From NCBI GenBank assembly GCA_028279365.1, contig JANQNX010000009.1, forward strand, positions 1 through 64,000: DNA of 64,000 nt. Direction: 5' to 3'. Position 1 is the first letter of the stretch; every line of letters begins with the position of its first letter. The position numbers and the translations under genes were made by a program. Origin of the DNA: Gammaproteobacteria bacterium. GTDB taxonomy: Bacteria; Pseudomonadota; Gammaproteobacteria; Eutrophobiales; Eutrophobiaceae. The notes below the pieces were generated by a model, which saw nothing but the letters and a program-made list of their open reading frames with translations, was not told where the DNA came from and did not search any database. This document shows, in pieces, positions 1 to 10,126 of the stretch.

Positions 1-60
1 CCTGAACCTGAACCTGAACCTGAACCTGAACCTGAACCTGAACCTGAACCTGAACCTGAA
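1..60. repeat. Hexanucleotide tandem repeat (CCTGAA)x10
   Basis: Ten uninterrupted copies of CCTGAA begin at the first base of the window, so the array may continue upstream. The unit length is a multiple of three, so copy-number change would lengthen or shorten a Pro-Glu tail without shifting the frame. Confidence 0.95.
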
Positions 61-78
61 CTTAAGCAAAAATATTAA
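1..78 (+). CDS. C-terminal end of an upstream protein with a Pro-Glu repeat tail (partial)
   Basis: Ten perfect CCTGAA hexamers fill the first 60 bases. In frame 1 they read (Pro-Glu)10, followed by LKQKY and a TAA stop at 76-78, eleven bases before valS. Frame 3 is closed by TGA in every repeat. Frame 2 would read Leu-Asn repeats and run into the valS start, which is less plausible. The gene before valS in gammaproteobacteria is usually holC (DNA polymerase III chi subunit), so this may be a HolC variant with an acidic, proline-rich tail. That identity is synteny only, because the body of the protein lies outside the window. Confidence 0.5.
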   Translation, partial: PEPEPEPEPEPEPEPEPEPELKQKY

Positions 79-89
79 AAACATTCGAT

Positions 90-2861
90 ATGGAAAAAGT
101 CTATAACCCCGAACAAATAGAATACGATTGCTATGAAAACTGGGAGAAGCAAAATTACTTTGCTCCGACAGGTACTGGCGATCCTTACTGCATCATGCTG
201 CCGCCACCGAATGTGACCGGCAGTTTGCATATGGGGCATGCCTTCCAACAAACACTAATGGACATCCTGACGCGCTATCATCGGATGAATGGTAACGACA
301 CATTATGGCAATGTGGCACTGACCATGCCGGCATCGCTACGCAGATGGTAGTGGAGCGCCAATTACAACAAAAACAGGTATCGCGCCATGACCTTGGTCG
401 GGATAAATTTATTGATGCAGTCTGGGACTGGAAAGAACACTCCGGCAATACCATCACCAAACAGTCGAGGCGACTCGGTACCTCTATGGACTGGTCAAGA
501 GAACGCTTCACCATGGATGAAGGATTATCTGAAGCCGTCAAAGAAGTCTTTGTTCAACTCCATGAAGAAGGACTCATTTATCGTGGCAAACGATTAGTAA
601 ACTGGGACCCGATATTACATACCGCTATCTCTGACCTGGAGGTGATCTCTGCGGAGGAAAACGGTCATCTTTGGCATATGCGTTACCCATTGCTGGAACC
701 GCTTGATGGATTGACGCATGTTATCGTGGCAACTACCCGACCGGAAACCATGTTAGGTGATGCGGCGGTCGCGGTTCACCCGGATGATGAACGTTATCAA
801 AACCTGATTGGTAAACAAGTCAGGTTACCGCTAACAGATAGAACCATTCCTGTTATTTCCGACGACTATGTTGATCCGGAATTCGGAACCGGCTGTGTGA
901 AGATTACACCCGCACATGACTTCAACGACTATGAGGTCGGTGCGCGTCACAATCTTGAGAAAATAAATATCTTTACCATTGATGCTGCTATCAATGATGA
1001 AGCACCGGAAAAATATCAGGGTCTAGATCGTTACGATGCCAGAAAACAAATCGTTGGCGATCTTGAAGCACAGGGTTTATTAGAAAAAATCGAAGACCAT
1101 AAACTGATGGTACCGCGTGGCGATCGATCGCATGCCGTGGTCGAACCGTATTTAACCGATCAGTGGTACGTCAAAATACAACCGCTTGCAGACCCCGCAA
1201 TTAAAGCCGTCGAAAATGGCGATGTAAAATTTGTCCCGGAAAACTGGGACAAAACCTACTTCGAATGGATGCGTAATATTGAAGACTGGTGCATTAGCCG
1301 ACAGCTCTGGTGGGGGCATCGCATCCCGGCCTGGTATGACGAACAAGGCAATATCTATGTCGGTCGTGATGAAGCCGAGGTGAGAGAAAAGAATAATCTT
1401 GGCGATATTACGCTTAAGCAAGATGAAGATGTGTTAGATACCTGGTTCTCCTCAGCCTTATGGCCCTTCTCTACTCTTGGCTGGCCAGAAAAAACATCGG
1501 AGCTTGATAAGTTTTATCCGACTAATGTGTTAGTGACCGGCTTCGATATCATCTTTTTCTGGGTGGCGCGTATGATCATGATGGGGCTCAAATTCATGGG
1601 TGATGTCCCTTTTAAAGAGGTTTACATTCATGGCCTGGTTCGCGATTCGGACGGGCAAAAAATGTCTAAATCCAAAGGCAATGTGCTCGATCCGCTGGAT
1701 CTAATCGACGGCATTGAACTGGATGCATTACTTGAAAAACGTACCACCGGCTTAATGCAACCACAGATGGCGGCGAAGATCGAAAAGGCAACGCGTAAGC
1801 ATTTCCCTGATGGCATTGCTGCCTATGGTACAGATTCATTACGCTTTACCTTTGCACAAATGGCAACCCAGGGAAGAGATATCCGTTTTGATGTCGGTCG
1901 TATAGAAGGCTATCGAAACTTCTGCAACAAGCTCTGGAACGCAACACGGTTTGTGATGATGAGCGCAGAAGGACAGTCACTCAATATTAATGAAGGTGAA
2001 AAAACCTTTGGCCTTGCCGAGCGCTGGATTAATACCCGATTGGCTGAAACATTGAGCGCCTGTCACAGGGGCATGCGAACCTATCGGTTTGACCTGGCGT
2101 CGCAGGCACTTTACGAATTCACCTGGGATGAATATTGCGATTGGTACCTCGAATTATCGAAAACAGCCTTAAACAATGAACAAGCCAGTGACGCTGAAAA
2201 ACGTGGCACCTTATTTACCTTATTAAATGTGCTTGAACATTTGTTACGCGCTTTGCATCCGTTTATTCCGTTCATTACTGAAACGCTATGGCAGCGTACC
2301 GCTCCTATGTTACTAATCAATGCAGAAAGCATCATGCTAGAGCAATATCCCACTGCTGAAAATATCACAACAGATGCCGGTTCTGTTAAAGAACTTGAGT
2401 GGGTTAAAGCGTTCATCATGGGAGTACGCCGTATTCGTGCTGAGCGTGATATTGCGCCCGGTAAAAAGCTTAATGTATTTACCATGGGTGGCACTGGAGA
2501 TGAAATTAACTGGCTGACAAACAACTCGCTTTATCTAAAGAAGTTAGGACGAATTGAATCTATCGAAACAACCGACAAGGAAATGGAAGATGCCGTGATG
2601 GCATTGGCAGGCGATACGCGTATCCTCATACCGCTAGCCGATATCATTGACCCTGAGGCAGAACTGGAACGTTTACAAAAAACCATCGACAAACTGGAAA
2701 AAGAGAAAAACGGTCTGGACAATCAATTAGGAAATAGTAATTTTGTCGAGCGTGCTCCAGCAGAAGTCGTTGCAGGTGCTAAATCGAGACAAGCAGAAAT
2801 TGTTAATGAAATTAAAACTTATCAAGAACAACTGGCAGTGATAGCAAAAATGGTGAAGTAA
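90..2861 (+). CDS. valS: Valyl-tRNA synthetase
   Basis: Cytoplasmic class Ia aminoacyl-tRNA synthetase that charges tRNA-Val. The 923-residue length fits the family. The HIGH-type signature is HMGH at residues 47-50, after PPPNVTGSL. The KMSKS loop is at 524-528. The editing (CP1) domain lies between them, with the [10 protein letters not shown] motif. The last ~65 residues form the charged coiled coil typical of ValRS. No strong Shine-Dalgarno is visible before the ATG. The TAA stop abuts the cysE ATG with no gap, so translation is probably coupled. Confidence 0.98.
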   Translation: MEKVYNPEQIEYDCYENWEKQNYFAPTGTGDPYCIMLPPPNVTGSLHMGHAFQQTLMDILTRYHRMNGNDTLWQCGTDHAGIATQMVVERQLQQKQVSRHDLGRDKFIDAVWDWKEHSGNTITKQSRRLGTSMDWSRERFTMDEGLSEAVKEVFVQLHEEGLIYRGKRLVNWDPILHTAISDLEVISAEENGHLWHMRYPLLEPLDGLTHVIVATTRPETMLGDAAVAVHPDDERYQNLIGKQVRLPLTDRTIPVISDDYVDPEFGTGCVKITPAHDFNDYEVGARHNLEKINIFTIDAAINDEAPEKYQGLDRYDARKQIVGDLEAQGLLEKIEDHKLMVPRGDRSHAVVEPYLTDQWYVKIQPLADPAIKAVENGDVKFVPENWDKTYFEWMRNIEDWCISRQLWWGHRIPAWYDEQGNIYVGRDEAEVREKNNLGDITLKQDEDVLDTWFSSALWPFSTLGWPEKTSELDKFYPTNVLVTGFDIIFFWVARMIMMGLKFMGDVPFKEVYIHGLVRDSDGQKMSKSKGNVLDPLDLIDGIELDALLEKRTTGLMQPQMAAKIEKATRKHFPDGIAAYGTDSLRFTFAQMATQGRDIRFDVGRIEGYRNFCNKLWNATRFVMMSAEGQSLNINEGEKTFGLAERWINTRLAETLSACHRGMRTYRFDLASQALYEFTWDEYCDWYLELSKTALNNEQASDAEKRGTLFTLLNVLEHLLRALHPFIPFITETLWQRTAPMLLINAESIMLEQYPTAENITTDAGSVKELEWVKAFIMGVRRIRAERDIAPGKKLNVFTMGGTGDEINWLTNNSLYLKKLGRIESIETTDKEMEDAVMALAGDTRILIPLADIIDPEAELERLQKTIDKLEKEKNGLDNQLGNSNFVERAPAEVVAGAKSRQAEIVNEIKTYQEQLAVIAKMVK

Positions 2862-3554
2862 ATGTTTTCCACGATTAAAGAAGAAATCGATGTCGTTTTT
2901 GAACGTGACCCTGCGTCTCGATCCATTCTGGAAACGGTTTTCACCTGTCCCGGTTTTCAAGCCATTGTCCTGCATAGGCTAAACCATTGGCTCTGGAAAA
3001 AAGGCTTATGTCTATTAGCCAGGATTACAGCACATATCAGCCGCTTTCTTACCGGTATTGAAATTCATCCCGGTGCAATCATTGGCAGACGTTTCTTTAT
3101 CGATCATGGCATGGGAATCGTCATTGGCGAGACCGCAGAGATTGGTGATGACGTCTCTATTTATCATGGCGTTACCCTAGGAGGTACTACCTGGAATAAA
3201 GGTAAACGTCATCCAACCCTGGAAAACAATGTGGTCGTGGGTGCCGGTGCCAAGATACTGGGACCGATTACCATTGGTTCAGGGACGCGTATTGGTTGTA
3301 ATGCCGTTGTCGTTAAAGATACACCTGAGTGTGCAACCGTTGTTGGCGTACCGGGACATGTTGTCGTGAAAAAAGATGCCAATGCACAGTCTGCCCAGCG
3401 CGAGGCCATGGCGAAAAAGATTGGGTTCACTGCCTATGCGGAAAGTAAAGATGTCACTGACCCGGTGCAGAATGCTTTGGATTCGATCCTGGATCACATG
3501 CATAAAGTCGAAAGTGAACTCGAGGAATTAAAGAAGGAAAAAGATAATGAGTGA
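2862..3554 (+). CDS. cysE: Serine O-acetyltransferase
   Basis: Makes O-acetylserine from serine and acetyl-CoA, the committed step of cysteine synthesis. The 230-residue protein has an N-terminal helical part and then left-handed beta-helix hexapeptide repeats from about residue 65 to 165 ([31 protein letters not shown]). It carries the [12 protein letters not shown] catalytic segment. It is of the shorter EpsC/CysE type and ends in a charged helix. The ATG directly follows the valS stop, and the end overlaps the next gene by 8 bp. Placement next to iscR/suf fits cysteine supply for Fe-S cluster assembly. Confidence 0.95.
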   Translation: MFSTIKEEIDVVFERDPASRSILETVFTCPGFQAIVLHRLNHWLWKKGLCLLARITAHISRFLTGIEIHPGAIIGRRFFIDHGMGIVIGETAEIGDDVSIYHGVTLGGTTWNKGKRHPTLENNVVVGAGAKILGPITIGSGTRIGCNAVVVKDTPECATVVGVPGHVVVKKDANAQSAQREAMAKKIGFTAYAESKDVTDPVQNALDSILDHMHKVESELEELKKEKDNE

Positions 3555-3783
3555 TAACGCCGATACGAGTGAAGAAGAAAAAGAAGCGAATATTTTTCAG
3601 ATACTCCACAGCCTGCTCGCTTCATTTTTCGGTGTGCAGAGTCAAAAGAATATGGATCGCGATGAAAGATACATCGAAAAACATGGCATCAAGGTCTATA
3701 TCATTCTGGGTTTTTCACTGGTTTTTTTACTGATTATCGGTTTGATTACGCTCGTTAAAATCATCCTGTATTTTGCGACTTGA
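3547..3783 (+). CDS. Small DUF2970-type membrane protein
   Basis: A 78-residue protein with an acidic N-terminus, then a conserved-looking segment ([12 protein letters not shown]) followed by [12 protein letters not shown], and one hydrophobic helix at about residues 50-74. This layout matches the DUF2970 family of small proteobacterial membrane proteins as I recall it. Its function is unknown. The start overlaps the cysE end by 8 bp, so it is probably translated from the valS-cysE transcript. Confidence 0.7.
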   Translation: MSDNADTSEEEKEANIFQILHSLLASFFGVQSQKNMDRDERYIEKHGIKVYIILGFSLVFLLIIGLITLVKIILYFAT

Positions 3784-3796
3784 TCTTTAGCGCGTC

Positions 3797-3868
3797 AGAT
3801 ATTAGCCAAGCCAGACTAATATCTTACTATCTTTTAAGTCTTATTAATCAATGAGTTAGTGATTAATA
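3797..3868. repeat. Two AT-rich inverted repeats downstream of the valS-cysE operon
   Basis: AGATATTAG (3797-3805) pairs with CTAATATCT (3816-3824) across a 10-nt loop. TATTAATCA (3842-3850) pairs with TGATTAATA (3860-3868) across 9 nt. Both arms are perfect 9-mers. The first may help terminate the upstream operon, although its T-rich stretch (3829-3835) is displaced. The second has no terminator features. Confidence 0.4.
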
Positions 3869-3926
3869 GTGCTCACTGTCCGGCTAATCTTATCGCGGAT
3901 TTTGTTGGCAGTTGATAACCATTCTT

Positions 3927-4012
3927 ATTTCTGATTATTTTAGTCAAGTTTTTAGTTGACTAAAATACTTGGTTATGTAGGATGACAATATCTGAGTAAA
4001 TTAGTCGAGAAT
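3927..4012 (+). promoter_or_regulatory. Three tandem IscR type-1-like binding sites
   Basis: Compared by eye with the E. coli type-1 consensus (half-sites ATASYYGACT and YAGTCRRSTAT around RWWW), three 25-bp windows match: 3927-3951 (21/25), 3952-3976 (21/25) and 3988-4012 (22/25). The first two abut exactly, and their inner halves form a perfect 11-bp inverted repeat (ATTTTAGTCAA at 3937-3947, TTGACTAAAAT at 3956-3966). The third ends 10 bp before the iscR ATG. Type-1 sites bind [2Fe-2S]-IscR and give feedback repression, as at the E. coli isc promoter, which has two such sites as I recall. Confidence 0.72.
3956..3983 (+). promoter_or_regulatory. Candidate sigma-70 promoter for iscR-suf
   Basis: TTGACT at 3956-3961 and TAGGAT at 3978-3983 are separated by 16 bp. 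The -35 lies inside the second IscR-like site, and the third site would cover the start region. This arrangement fits repression of the whole iscR-suf operon by holo-IscR. The -10 matches the consensus at four of six positions, so the exact start is uncertain. Confidence 0.5.
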
Positions 4013-4022
4013 TATTCTCATC

Positions 4023-4478
4023 ATGAAAATGACCACCAAAGGCCGCTATGCGGTCACTGCGATGCTGGATTTGGCGATGCACAATCAAGAACGTGCCGTC
4101 AATCTAGCCGATATTGCGCGTCGTCAAGATATTTCACTGACGTATCTGGAACAATTATTCAATAAACTGAAACGCAATGGTTTGGTACAAAGCTCACGTG
4201 GACCCGGTGGCGGTTATCGACTGGCCTACGATGCTGATGACATCTCCATTGCGAAAGTCATTTTTTCTGTCGACGAACAGCTCGATGTCACCCGCTGTCA
4301 TGGGAAACAAAACTGTCAAAAAGATGCACGGTGTCTCACCCACGATCTGTGGATGGAATTAAATCTGCATATTTCGAGTTTTTTAAACAGCATGACACTT
4401 GGCGACTTACTAAAACGCAACACCGTTCAACAAGTCGCGGAACGGCAAGACGCTGTCCTCGTTCAGTTCAATCCTTGA
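4023..4478 (+). CDS. iscR: Fe-S cluster-sensing Rrf2-family regulator IscR
   Basis: A 151-residue Rrf2-family winged-helix regulator. The recognition-helix region (SLTYLEQLFNKLKRNGLV, SSRGPGGGYRL) is canonical. The [2Fe-2S] ligands sit at C92, C98, C104 and H107, the same numbers as in E. coli IscR. The holo form should repress its own operon and the apo form act at type-2 sites. Here it heads a SUF operon rather than iscSUA-hscBA-fdx. The ATG is 10 bp after the last IscR-like site. The next gene follows after 10 bp. Confidence 0.95.
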   Translation: MKMTTKGRYAVTAMLDLAMHNQERAVNLADIARRQDISLTYLEQLFNKLKRNGLVQSSRGPGGGYRLAYDADDISIAKVIFSVDEQLDVTRCHGKQNCQKDARCLTHDLWMELNLHISSFLNSMTLGDLLKRNTVQQVAERQDAVLVQFNP

Positions 4479-4488
4479 GGTATAAGTA

Positions 4489-4842
4489 ATGGATAGTGAA
4501 ACAAGTATCAGCATCACCGAGAGTGCTGCCAATCACATCAAACAAGTACTGGCGAAAAACGAAAAAGGCATTGGTCTGCGTTTAGGTGTGAAGACCACCG
4601 GATGTTCCGGCTATCAATACGTTATTGGTACCGCGGAATCCATCAGCGATGAAGACAAAACCATAGATAGTCATGGTATCAAGGTCGTCATTGATGAAAA
4701 GAGCCTGCCTTATCTTGCCGGCACACAACTTGATTTCGTTCGTGAAGGATTGAATTCAGGTTTCAAATTTAATAACCCCAACGTTGAAGACAGCTGCGGT
4801 TGCGGTGAAAGCTTCAGTTTAAAGAAAGAATCGGAATCTTAA
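4489..4842 (+). CDS. A-type Fe-S carrier protein (IscA/SufA family)
   Basis: A 117-residue HesB/IscA-family scaffold or carrier that delivers Fe-S clusters. The three conserved cysteines are C39 (TTGCSGYQY), C103 and C105 (DSCGCGESF). The C-terminal part, including GTQLDFVREGLN and FKFNNPNVEDSCGCG, resembles E. coli IscA more than SufA, although the gene lies in sufA position ahead of sufB. I therefore leave the symbol blank. It is 10 bp after iscR and 12 bp before sufB, in the same operon. Confidence 0.9.
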   Translation: MDSETSISITESAANHIKQVLAKNEKGIGLRLGVKTTGCSGYQYVIGTAESISDEDKTIDSHGIKVVIDEKSLPYLAGTQLDFVREGLNSGFKFNNPNVEDSCGCGESFSLKKESES

Positions 4843-4854
4843 TCAGGAATTACT

Positions 4855-6303
4855 ATGGCTGCTAAATCTGAAAATGTAGAAGAACTGGTCCGTAAAGACT
4901 ACGAGCACGGTTTCACCACCGAAATTGATGCTGATACTGTCCCGCCGGGACTAAATGAAGATGTCATCACTTTCATTTCGAAAAAGAAAGAAGAACCGGA
5001 ATGGTTATTAGAGTGGAGACTCAAAGCTTATCGTCATTGGCTAACTATGGAAGATCCAACCTGGGCTCATCTGGATATTGAGCATATTGATTATCAAGCA
5101 ATCTCTTATTATTCAGCACCAAAATCAAAAGAAGACGGGCCCAAGAGTCTGGATGAAGTCGATCCCAAGTTACTAGAAACTTATGAAAAGTTGGGTATTC
5201 CTCTACAAGAACAAAAGATGCTAGCAGGCGTAGCCGTTGATGCAGTATTTGATAGCGTATCAGTCGCCACTACCTTTAAAGGCAAATTAAAAGAAGCCGG
5301 TGTTATTTTCTGTTCTTTCTCAGAAGCGGTAAAAGACTATCCTGACTTAGTTAAAAAATATTTGGGCAGCGTAGTGCCTACTGCGGACAACTTTTTTGCT
5401 GCATTAAACTCAGCCGTGTTTACTGATGGCTCATTCTGTTACATCCCAAAAGGCGTACGTTGCCCGATGGAATTATCGACTTATTTCCGTATTAACGCTT
5501 CCAACACCGGCCAGTTTGAACGCACCTTGATCGTTGCCGATGAAGGTAGCCACGTCAGTTATCTGGAAGGCTGTACGGCACCTATGCGTGATGAAAACCA
5601 GCTTCATGCTGCCGTAGTTGAGCTGGTTGCATTAGATGATGCAGAGATTAAGTACTCGACTGTCCAAAACTGGTATCCGGGCGATGAAAATGGCGTAGGC
5701 GGAATTTATAATTTTGTTACCAAACGTGGTGACTGTCGCGGCAAAAATTCAAAAATTTCCTGGACTCAGGTAGAAACCGGTTCGGCTATTACCTGGAAGT
5801 ATCCAAGCTGTTTATTAAAAGGTGATAACTCGGTTGGCGAATTCTACTCGGTTGCGGTTACCAATAATCACCAACAGGCCGATACTGGAACCAAAATGAT
5901 TCATATCGGTAAAAACACAAAAAGTACCATTATCTCAAAAGGAATTTCTGCCAAGCAGGCGCAAAATGCCTATCGTGGTCTGGTAAAAATTAGCAAGCAT
6001 GCCGATAACGCCAGAAACTATACCCAATGTGATTCCTTATTAATGGGTGACAAATGTGGTGCCCATACCTTCCCCTACATCGAGGCGAAAAACTCAACCG
6101 CAACCGTTGAACATGAAGCGACGACCTCAAAGATAGGTGATGACCAATTATTTTATTGTCGTCAACGCGGTATCAAGGAAGAAGATGCAGTCAATATGAT
6201 CGTGAATGGTTTCTGCAAAGAAGTGTTCAAGGAATTACCTATGGAATTTGCGGTTGAAGCACAAAAATTACTAGGCATCACATTGGAAGGCGCCGTCGGA
6301 TAA
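4855..6303 (+). CDS. sufB: Fe-S cluster assembly scaffold SufB
   Basis: SufB is the cluster-building subunit of the SufBC2D scaffold. The 482-residue length and sequence are typical. The N-terminal region carries [13 protein letters not shown]. The core beta-helix domain includes [11 protein letters not shown] and [20 protein letters not shown]. The C-terminal SufC-binding part has [20 protein letters not shown], with C392 in the position of the E. coli cluster-assembly cysteine (C405, from memory). It is 27 bp upstream of sufC. Confidence 0.97.
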   Translation: MAAKSENVEELVRKDYEHGFTTEIDADTVPPGLNEDVITFISKKKEEPEWLLEWRLKAYRHWLTMEDPTWAHLDIEHIDYQAISYYSAPKSKEDGPKSLDEVDPKLLETYEKLGIPLQEQKMLAGVAVDAVFDSVSVATTFKGKLKEAGVIFCSFSEAVKDYPDLVKKYLGSVVPTADNFFAALNSAVFTDGSFCYIPKGVRCPMELSTYFRINASNTGQFERTLIVADEGSHVSYLEGCTAPMRDENQLHAAVVELVALDDAEIKYSTVQNWYPGDENGVGGIYNFVTKRGDCRGKNSKISWTQVETGSAITWKYPSCLLKGDNSVGEFYSVAVTNNHQQADTGTKMIHIGKNTKSTIISKGISAKQAQNAYRGLVKISKHADNARNYTQCDSLLMGDKCGAHTFPYIEAKNSTATVEHEATTSKIGDDQLFYCRQRGIKEEDAVNMIVNGFCKEVFKELPMEFAVEAQKLLGITLEGAVG

Positions 6304-6330
6304 GCGAATTAACTAATAGCGAGAAACATC

Positions 6331-7086
6331 ATGTTAAAAATAGAAAACTTACATGCAAATGTAGAAGATAAAAAAATTCTTAAAGGGATTAACCTGCAAG
6401 TTAATGCTGGCGAAGTACATGCGATCATGGGGCCGAATGGTTCTGGTAAAAGCACCTTGGCTAACGTACTTTCTGGCAGAGACGGCTACACGGTCACCGA
6501 AGGCAATATCCTGTTTGAAAACGATTCCATCCTCGAACTTGATCCGGAAGAACGTGCCTGGGCTGGCATTTTCCTCGCGTTTCAATATCCGGTTGAAATT
6601 CCCGGCGTAAACAATGTCTATCTGTTAAAAGCGGCGGTAAATGCGATACGCGAAAATCGTGGCGAGCCACCATTGGATGCGGTTGAGTTTCTTGCTCTGG
6701 TAAAGGAAAAAATGAAACTGGTTAAGATGAAAGAAGACTTGCTTAATCGCTCAGTAAACGAAGGTTTTTCAGGTGGTGAAAAGAAGCGTAATGAAATCTT
6801 TCAAATGGCTGTGCTTGAACCGAAGCTAGGTATACTTGATGAAACTGATTCAGGTCTCGATATTGATGCGTTAAAAATTGTGTCTGAAGGAGTTAACCAT
6901 CTACGCAGCGATGATCGCGCTTTCATCTTGGTGACTCACTACCAGCGTCTGCTCGATTATATTAAACCTGATTTTGTGCACGTCTTAAGTGACGGCAAGA
7001 TCATCAAGTCAGGTGGGCCTGAACTCGCATTGGAACTGGAAGATAAAGGTTATGACTGGGTCAAGGATGAGGCACAAGCAGCATGA
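6331..7086 (+). CDS. sufC: SUF-system ATPase SufC
   Basis: ABC-type ATPase that powers conformational change in SufBC2D. The 251-residue protein has Walker [10 protein letters not shown] at 34-42, a Q-loop segment ([13 protein letters not shown]), the signature region [11 protein letters not shown], and Walker B ([16 protein letters not shown]), a form characteristic of SufC. The H-loop is [10 protein letters not shown]. Its last codon overlaps the sufD start (ATGA), implying translational coupling. Confidence 0.97.
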   Translation: MLKIENLHANVEDKKILKGINLQVNAGEVHAIMGPNGSGKSTLANVLSGRDGYTVTEGNILFENDSILELDPEERAWAGIFLAFQYPVEIPGVNNVYLLKAAVNAIRENRGEPPLDAVEFLALVKEKMKLVKMKEDLLNRSVNEGFSGGEKKRNEIFQMAVLEPKLGILDETDSGLDIDALKIVSEGVNHLRSDDRAFILVTHYQRLLDYIKPDFVHVLSDGKIIKSGGPELALELEDKGYDWVKDEAQAA

Positions 7087-8414
7087 GCAACAATACTGAA
7101 CACTATCTCGCTGACCATGAGCGACTACAAGATAAGCTTGAGAAAAATTGGCTGTCTGAAAAGCGACTCTCTGCACTGAGTGGCTTTGAACAAAACGGAT
7201 TTCCCAACACGCGCCAGGAAAACTGGAAATACACCGATGTCCGCGCTATTGCCAGAGGTGATTTTACTGCTACTAGTGATGCTGAAGTCAGCATAAGTCA
7301 TGAAGAGATCGCAAACATTCGTTTTAACGATCTGGACTGTTATGAATTAACGTTTGTTAATGGAAAATTTCGTCATGACCTGTCCCAATTGGAAGGCTTA
7401 CCTGAGGGTGTCATCGTCTGCGATCTGGCTGAAGCGATTGAAAAATATGAAAACCTTGTTTCGGCAAACATGACAAATGAAGCAGAAAGCAATGTGAGTT
7501 CCTTTACTGCCTTGAATACCGCATTTGTCCAACATGGCGCATTTATCTATCTTCCAAAAAAAGTTGTGTTAGAGAAGCCCATCAATTTACTCTACCTAGC
7601 CAAAGATCAGGAGACAAATTTCGCTGCACATCCTCGCAATGTCATCGTGATGGAATCACAATCATCGGCAGTCGTCATTGAAAGTTATATTGGTCTCGAT
7701 GACAGCCAATACTTCACTAATGCTGTTAGTGATTTGTCCCTCGCTGCTGCTGCACGTTTAGATCACTACAAAGTGCAACAGGAAAGCATGAATAGTTATC
7801 ATATTGGTTACTTGAAAGCGCAACAGCATAAAGACAGTTATCTCGAATCGCATTCCATCTCACTTGGCGGGGCGATTGTCCGCAACGACATACACAGTCA
7901 GCTTGATGCTGCAGGTGCTGAAATTGTCATGAATGGCTTATATATGACCAGTGGCAAACAACACGTTGATAATCATACTCGTGTCGACCATTTAAAACCC
8001 CATACACTAAGCACCGAGAACTACCGTGGTGTGTTAAATGATCGTAGTCGAGCAGTATTTAACGGTAAAGTCATCGTACACAAGGATGCACAGAAGATAG
8101 AAGCACATCAAAATAATGCAAACCTATTACTATCCGACGATGCTGAAATCGATACCAAACCAGAGCTGGAGATTTATGCGGACGATGTGAAATGCAGTCA
8201 CGGCGCAACAGTGGGTCAACTGGATAAAGACATGCTGTTTTATCTCCGTTCACGTGCGATCGATGAAGACACGGCAAGAAGCTTGTTAACCTTTGCCTTT
8301 GCTGAAGAAGTCATCAGCAAAATCAAGCTAGCTCCGATTCGTCATCGCCTTGAATATCTGGTTGTAGGCCAATTACCCGATGCTGATTTAATTCGTGAGT
8401 TTACTAATGAATAA
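7083..8414 (+). CDS. sufD: Fe-S cluster assembly scaffold SufD
   Basis: SufB paralogue and partner in the SufBC2D scaffold, 443 residues. The N-terminal helical part includes [15 protein letters not shown]. The beta-helix core is followed by the C-terminal segment [13 protein letters not shown]373 there corresponds to the E. coli SufD histidine needed for cluster formation (H360, from memory). It overlaps sufC by 4 bp and the sufS start by 8 bp. Confidence 0.95.
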   Translation: MSNNTEHYLADHERLQDKLEKNWLSEKRLSALSGFEQNGFPNTRQENWKYTDVRAIARGDFTATSDAEVSISHEEIANIRFNDLDCYELTFVNGKFRHDLSQLEGLPEGVIVCDLAEAIEKYENLVSANMTNEAESNVSSFTALNTAFVQHGAFIYLPKKVVLEKPINLLYLAKDQETNFAAHPRNVIVMESQSSAVVIESYIGLDDSQYFTNAVSDLSLAAAARLDHYKVQQESMNSYHIGYLKAQQHKDSYLESHSISLGGAIVRNDIHSQLDAAGAEIVMNGLYMTSGKQHVDNHTRVDHLKPHTLSTENYRGVLNDRSRAVFNGKVIVHKDAQKIEAHQNNANLLLSDDAEIDTKPELEIYADDVKCSHGATVGQLDKDMLFYLRSRAIDEDTARSLLTFAFAEEVISKIKLAPIRHRLEYLVVGQLPDADLIREFTNE

Positions 8415-9669
8415 TTCTGAAAAAATAATTGACGCATTTCCGTCAAGTAACGACTTTGACATAAATAAAATTCGTGCTGATTTTTCAATACTGACAGAAA
8501 CAGTAAAAGGAAACCCGCTGGTTTACCTTGACAACGCAGCGACATCACAGAAACCCACACAAGTGATTGAGGTTTTGGATCAATACTATCGTGAATACAA
8601 TTCCAATATCCATCGTGGTGTGCATAGCCTCAGTCAAAAGGCAACGGATGTTTATGAGTCTGCACGAGATAAAGTTAAAAACTTTTTAAATGCAAACTCA
8701 ACCAAGGAAATTATCTTTGTCCGTGGCGCAACAGAAGGTATTAACCTGGTGGCCCAGTCCTTTGGTTTAAGTAACATTAGCGAGGGTGATGAAGTCATCA
8801 TCACCGAGATGGAACATCATTCGAATATCGTACCCTGGCAAATGCTCTGCGAAACTACTGGTGCAACGCTGAAGTTCATTCCGATTAATGATGCTGGCGA
8901 GTTAATCATGGAAGAATATGCTCAACTATTGTCTGACAAGACCAAACTGGTTGCGGTTAGCCATATTTCGAATGCACTGGGCACGATTAACCCGATTAAA
9001 ACTATCATCGACAAAGCTCACGCGGTTGGCGCCAAGGTATTGATTGATGGCGCACAGGCTGTGCCGCACACGCGCGTCGACGTGCAGAAGCTGGATTGTG
9101 ACTTCTATGTTTTTTCAGGTCATAAGCTATTCGGCCCAACCGGTATCGGCGTGCTTTACGGTAAACACGCCTTACTGGAAAGTATGCCGCCCTATCAAGG
9201 CGGTGGCGATATGATCAGCATGGTCACGATGGAGAAAACGGCTTACAACGCATTGCCACATAAATTTGAAGCCGGCACCCCACACATCGCAGGCGTGATT
9301 GGTCTCGGTGCTGCAATAGACTATGTCAACGCAATCGATTTTGATGCTGCGGCAAATTACGAAAACGAGTTACTGGACTATGCATTATCTAAAGTTGATC
9401 AAGTTGAAGGGATGAACCTGGTCGGTACCGCTAAAGAAAAAACCAGCATCTTGTCTTTTACCTTGGACAGCATTCACCCACATGACATTGGCACCATACT
9501 CGATGATCAGGGTGTCGCGATTCGTGCCGGTCATCATTGCGCAATGCCAATCATGGAACGTTTCTGTATCCCGGCAACCGCCCGCGCATCGTTTGCTTTT
9601 TATAATACGCATGCGGAAGTCGATGCGCTGTTTGATGCTATCAATCAATGCCGAGAGGTGTTTGGCTAA
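8407..9669 (+). CDS. sufS: Cysteine desulfurase SufS
   Basis: PLP-dependent enzyme that takes sulfur from cysteine as a persulfide. I chose the ATG at 8407 (420 residues). A GTG at 8395 in the same frame would add four residues, but its GTGAG is better used as the ribosome-binding site. The PLP lysine is K240 (FSGHKLFGPTG) and the persulfide cysteine is C378 (RAGHHCAMP). The group II desulfurase layout matches SufS. Its acceptor should be the SufU encoded immediately downstream, since no sufE is present here. The stop overlaps the sufU start (TAATG). Confidence 0.96.
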   Translation: MNNSEKIIDAFPSSNDFDINKIRADFSILTETVKGNPLVYLDNAATSQKPTQVIEVLDQYYREYNSNIHRGVHSLSQKATDVYESARDKVKNFLNANSTKEIIFVRGATEGINLVAQSFGLSNISEGDEVIITEMEHHSNIVPWQMLCETTGATLKFIPINDAGELIMEEYAQLLSDKTKLVAVSHISNALGTINPIKTIIDKAHAVGAKVLIDGAQAVPHTRVDVQKLDCDFYVFSGHKLFGPTGIGVLYGKHALLESMPPYQGGGDMISMVTMEKTAYNALPHKFEAGTPHIAGVIGLGAAIDYVNAIDFDAAANYENELLDYALSKVDQVEGMNLVGTAKEKTSILSFTLDSIHPHDIGTILDDQGVAIRAGHHCAMPIMERFCIPATARASFAFYNTHAEVDALFDAINQCREVFG

Positions 9670-10115
9670 TGTTTGATATTAAAGATCTCTATCAGGAAGT
9701 TATCGTCGATCACAATAAGAATCCGCGAAACTTCGGCAAACTGGAGGACGCAACCAAAACACTTGAAGGATTTAATCCTTTGTGTGGTGATCGACTGACA
9801 CTTTATATCAAGACGGAAAACGATCAGATTCAAGATATTAGTTTTGATGGATCTGGCTGCGCCATATCTGTTGCGTCTGCATCACTGATGACCGATGCCA
9901 TGAAAGGTAAATCACTGGAAGAAGCAGAAAGACTGTTTGACCAATTCCACAATCTAATTACCAGCGACGATGAACTGGACCTGGAACAAATGGGAAAGCT
10001 GGCAGCGCTGGCTGGCGTCAGGGAATATCCGGCACGGGTAAAATGCGCGTCACTTTGCTGGCACACATTACACTCTGTTATCGAAGGTGATGCGACTCCA
10101 GTTAGTACCGAATAA
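9669..10115 (+). CDS. sufU: SufU-type sulfur-transfer protein
   Basis: IscU-fold protein of 148 residues that accepts persulfide sulfur from SufS. The ligands are C39 and D41 (NPLCGD), C64 (GSGCAIS) and C126 (YPARVKCASLCWH). The roughly 20-residue insertion between the second and third cysteines (about 85-110) is the hallmark of SufU rather than IscU. An extra cysteine, C130, follows the last ligand. The ATG at 9669 overlaps the sufS stop. An in-frame upstream ATG at 9648 lies inside sufS and is less likely. Confidence 0.92.
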   Translation: MFDIKDLYQEVIVDHNKNPRNFGKLEDATKTLEGFNPLCGDRLTLYIKTENDQIQDISFDGSGCAISVASASLMTDAMKGKSLEEAERLFDQFHNLITSDDELDLEQMGKLAALAGVREYPARVKCASLCWHTLHSVIEGDATPVSTE

Positions 10116-10126
10116 GGTTATCCAGA

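Noticed and set aside
1..60. The hexamer array as a CRISPR or an origin iteron array
   Set aside because: The unit is 6 bp with no spacers, and it reads as an open (Pro-Glu) frame ending in a stop just before valS.
2111..2524. A 137-codon open frame on the minus strand inside valS
   Set aside because: It lies wholly within the conserved valS coding sequence, with no ribosome-binding site and no recognisable motif.
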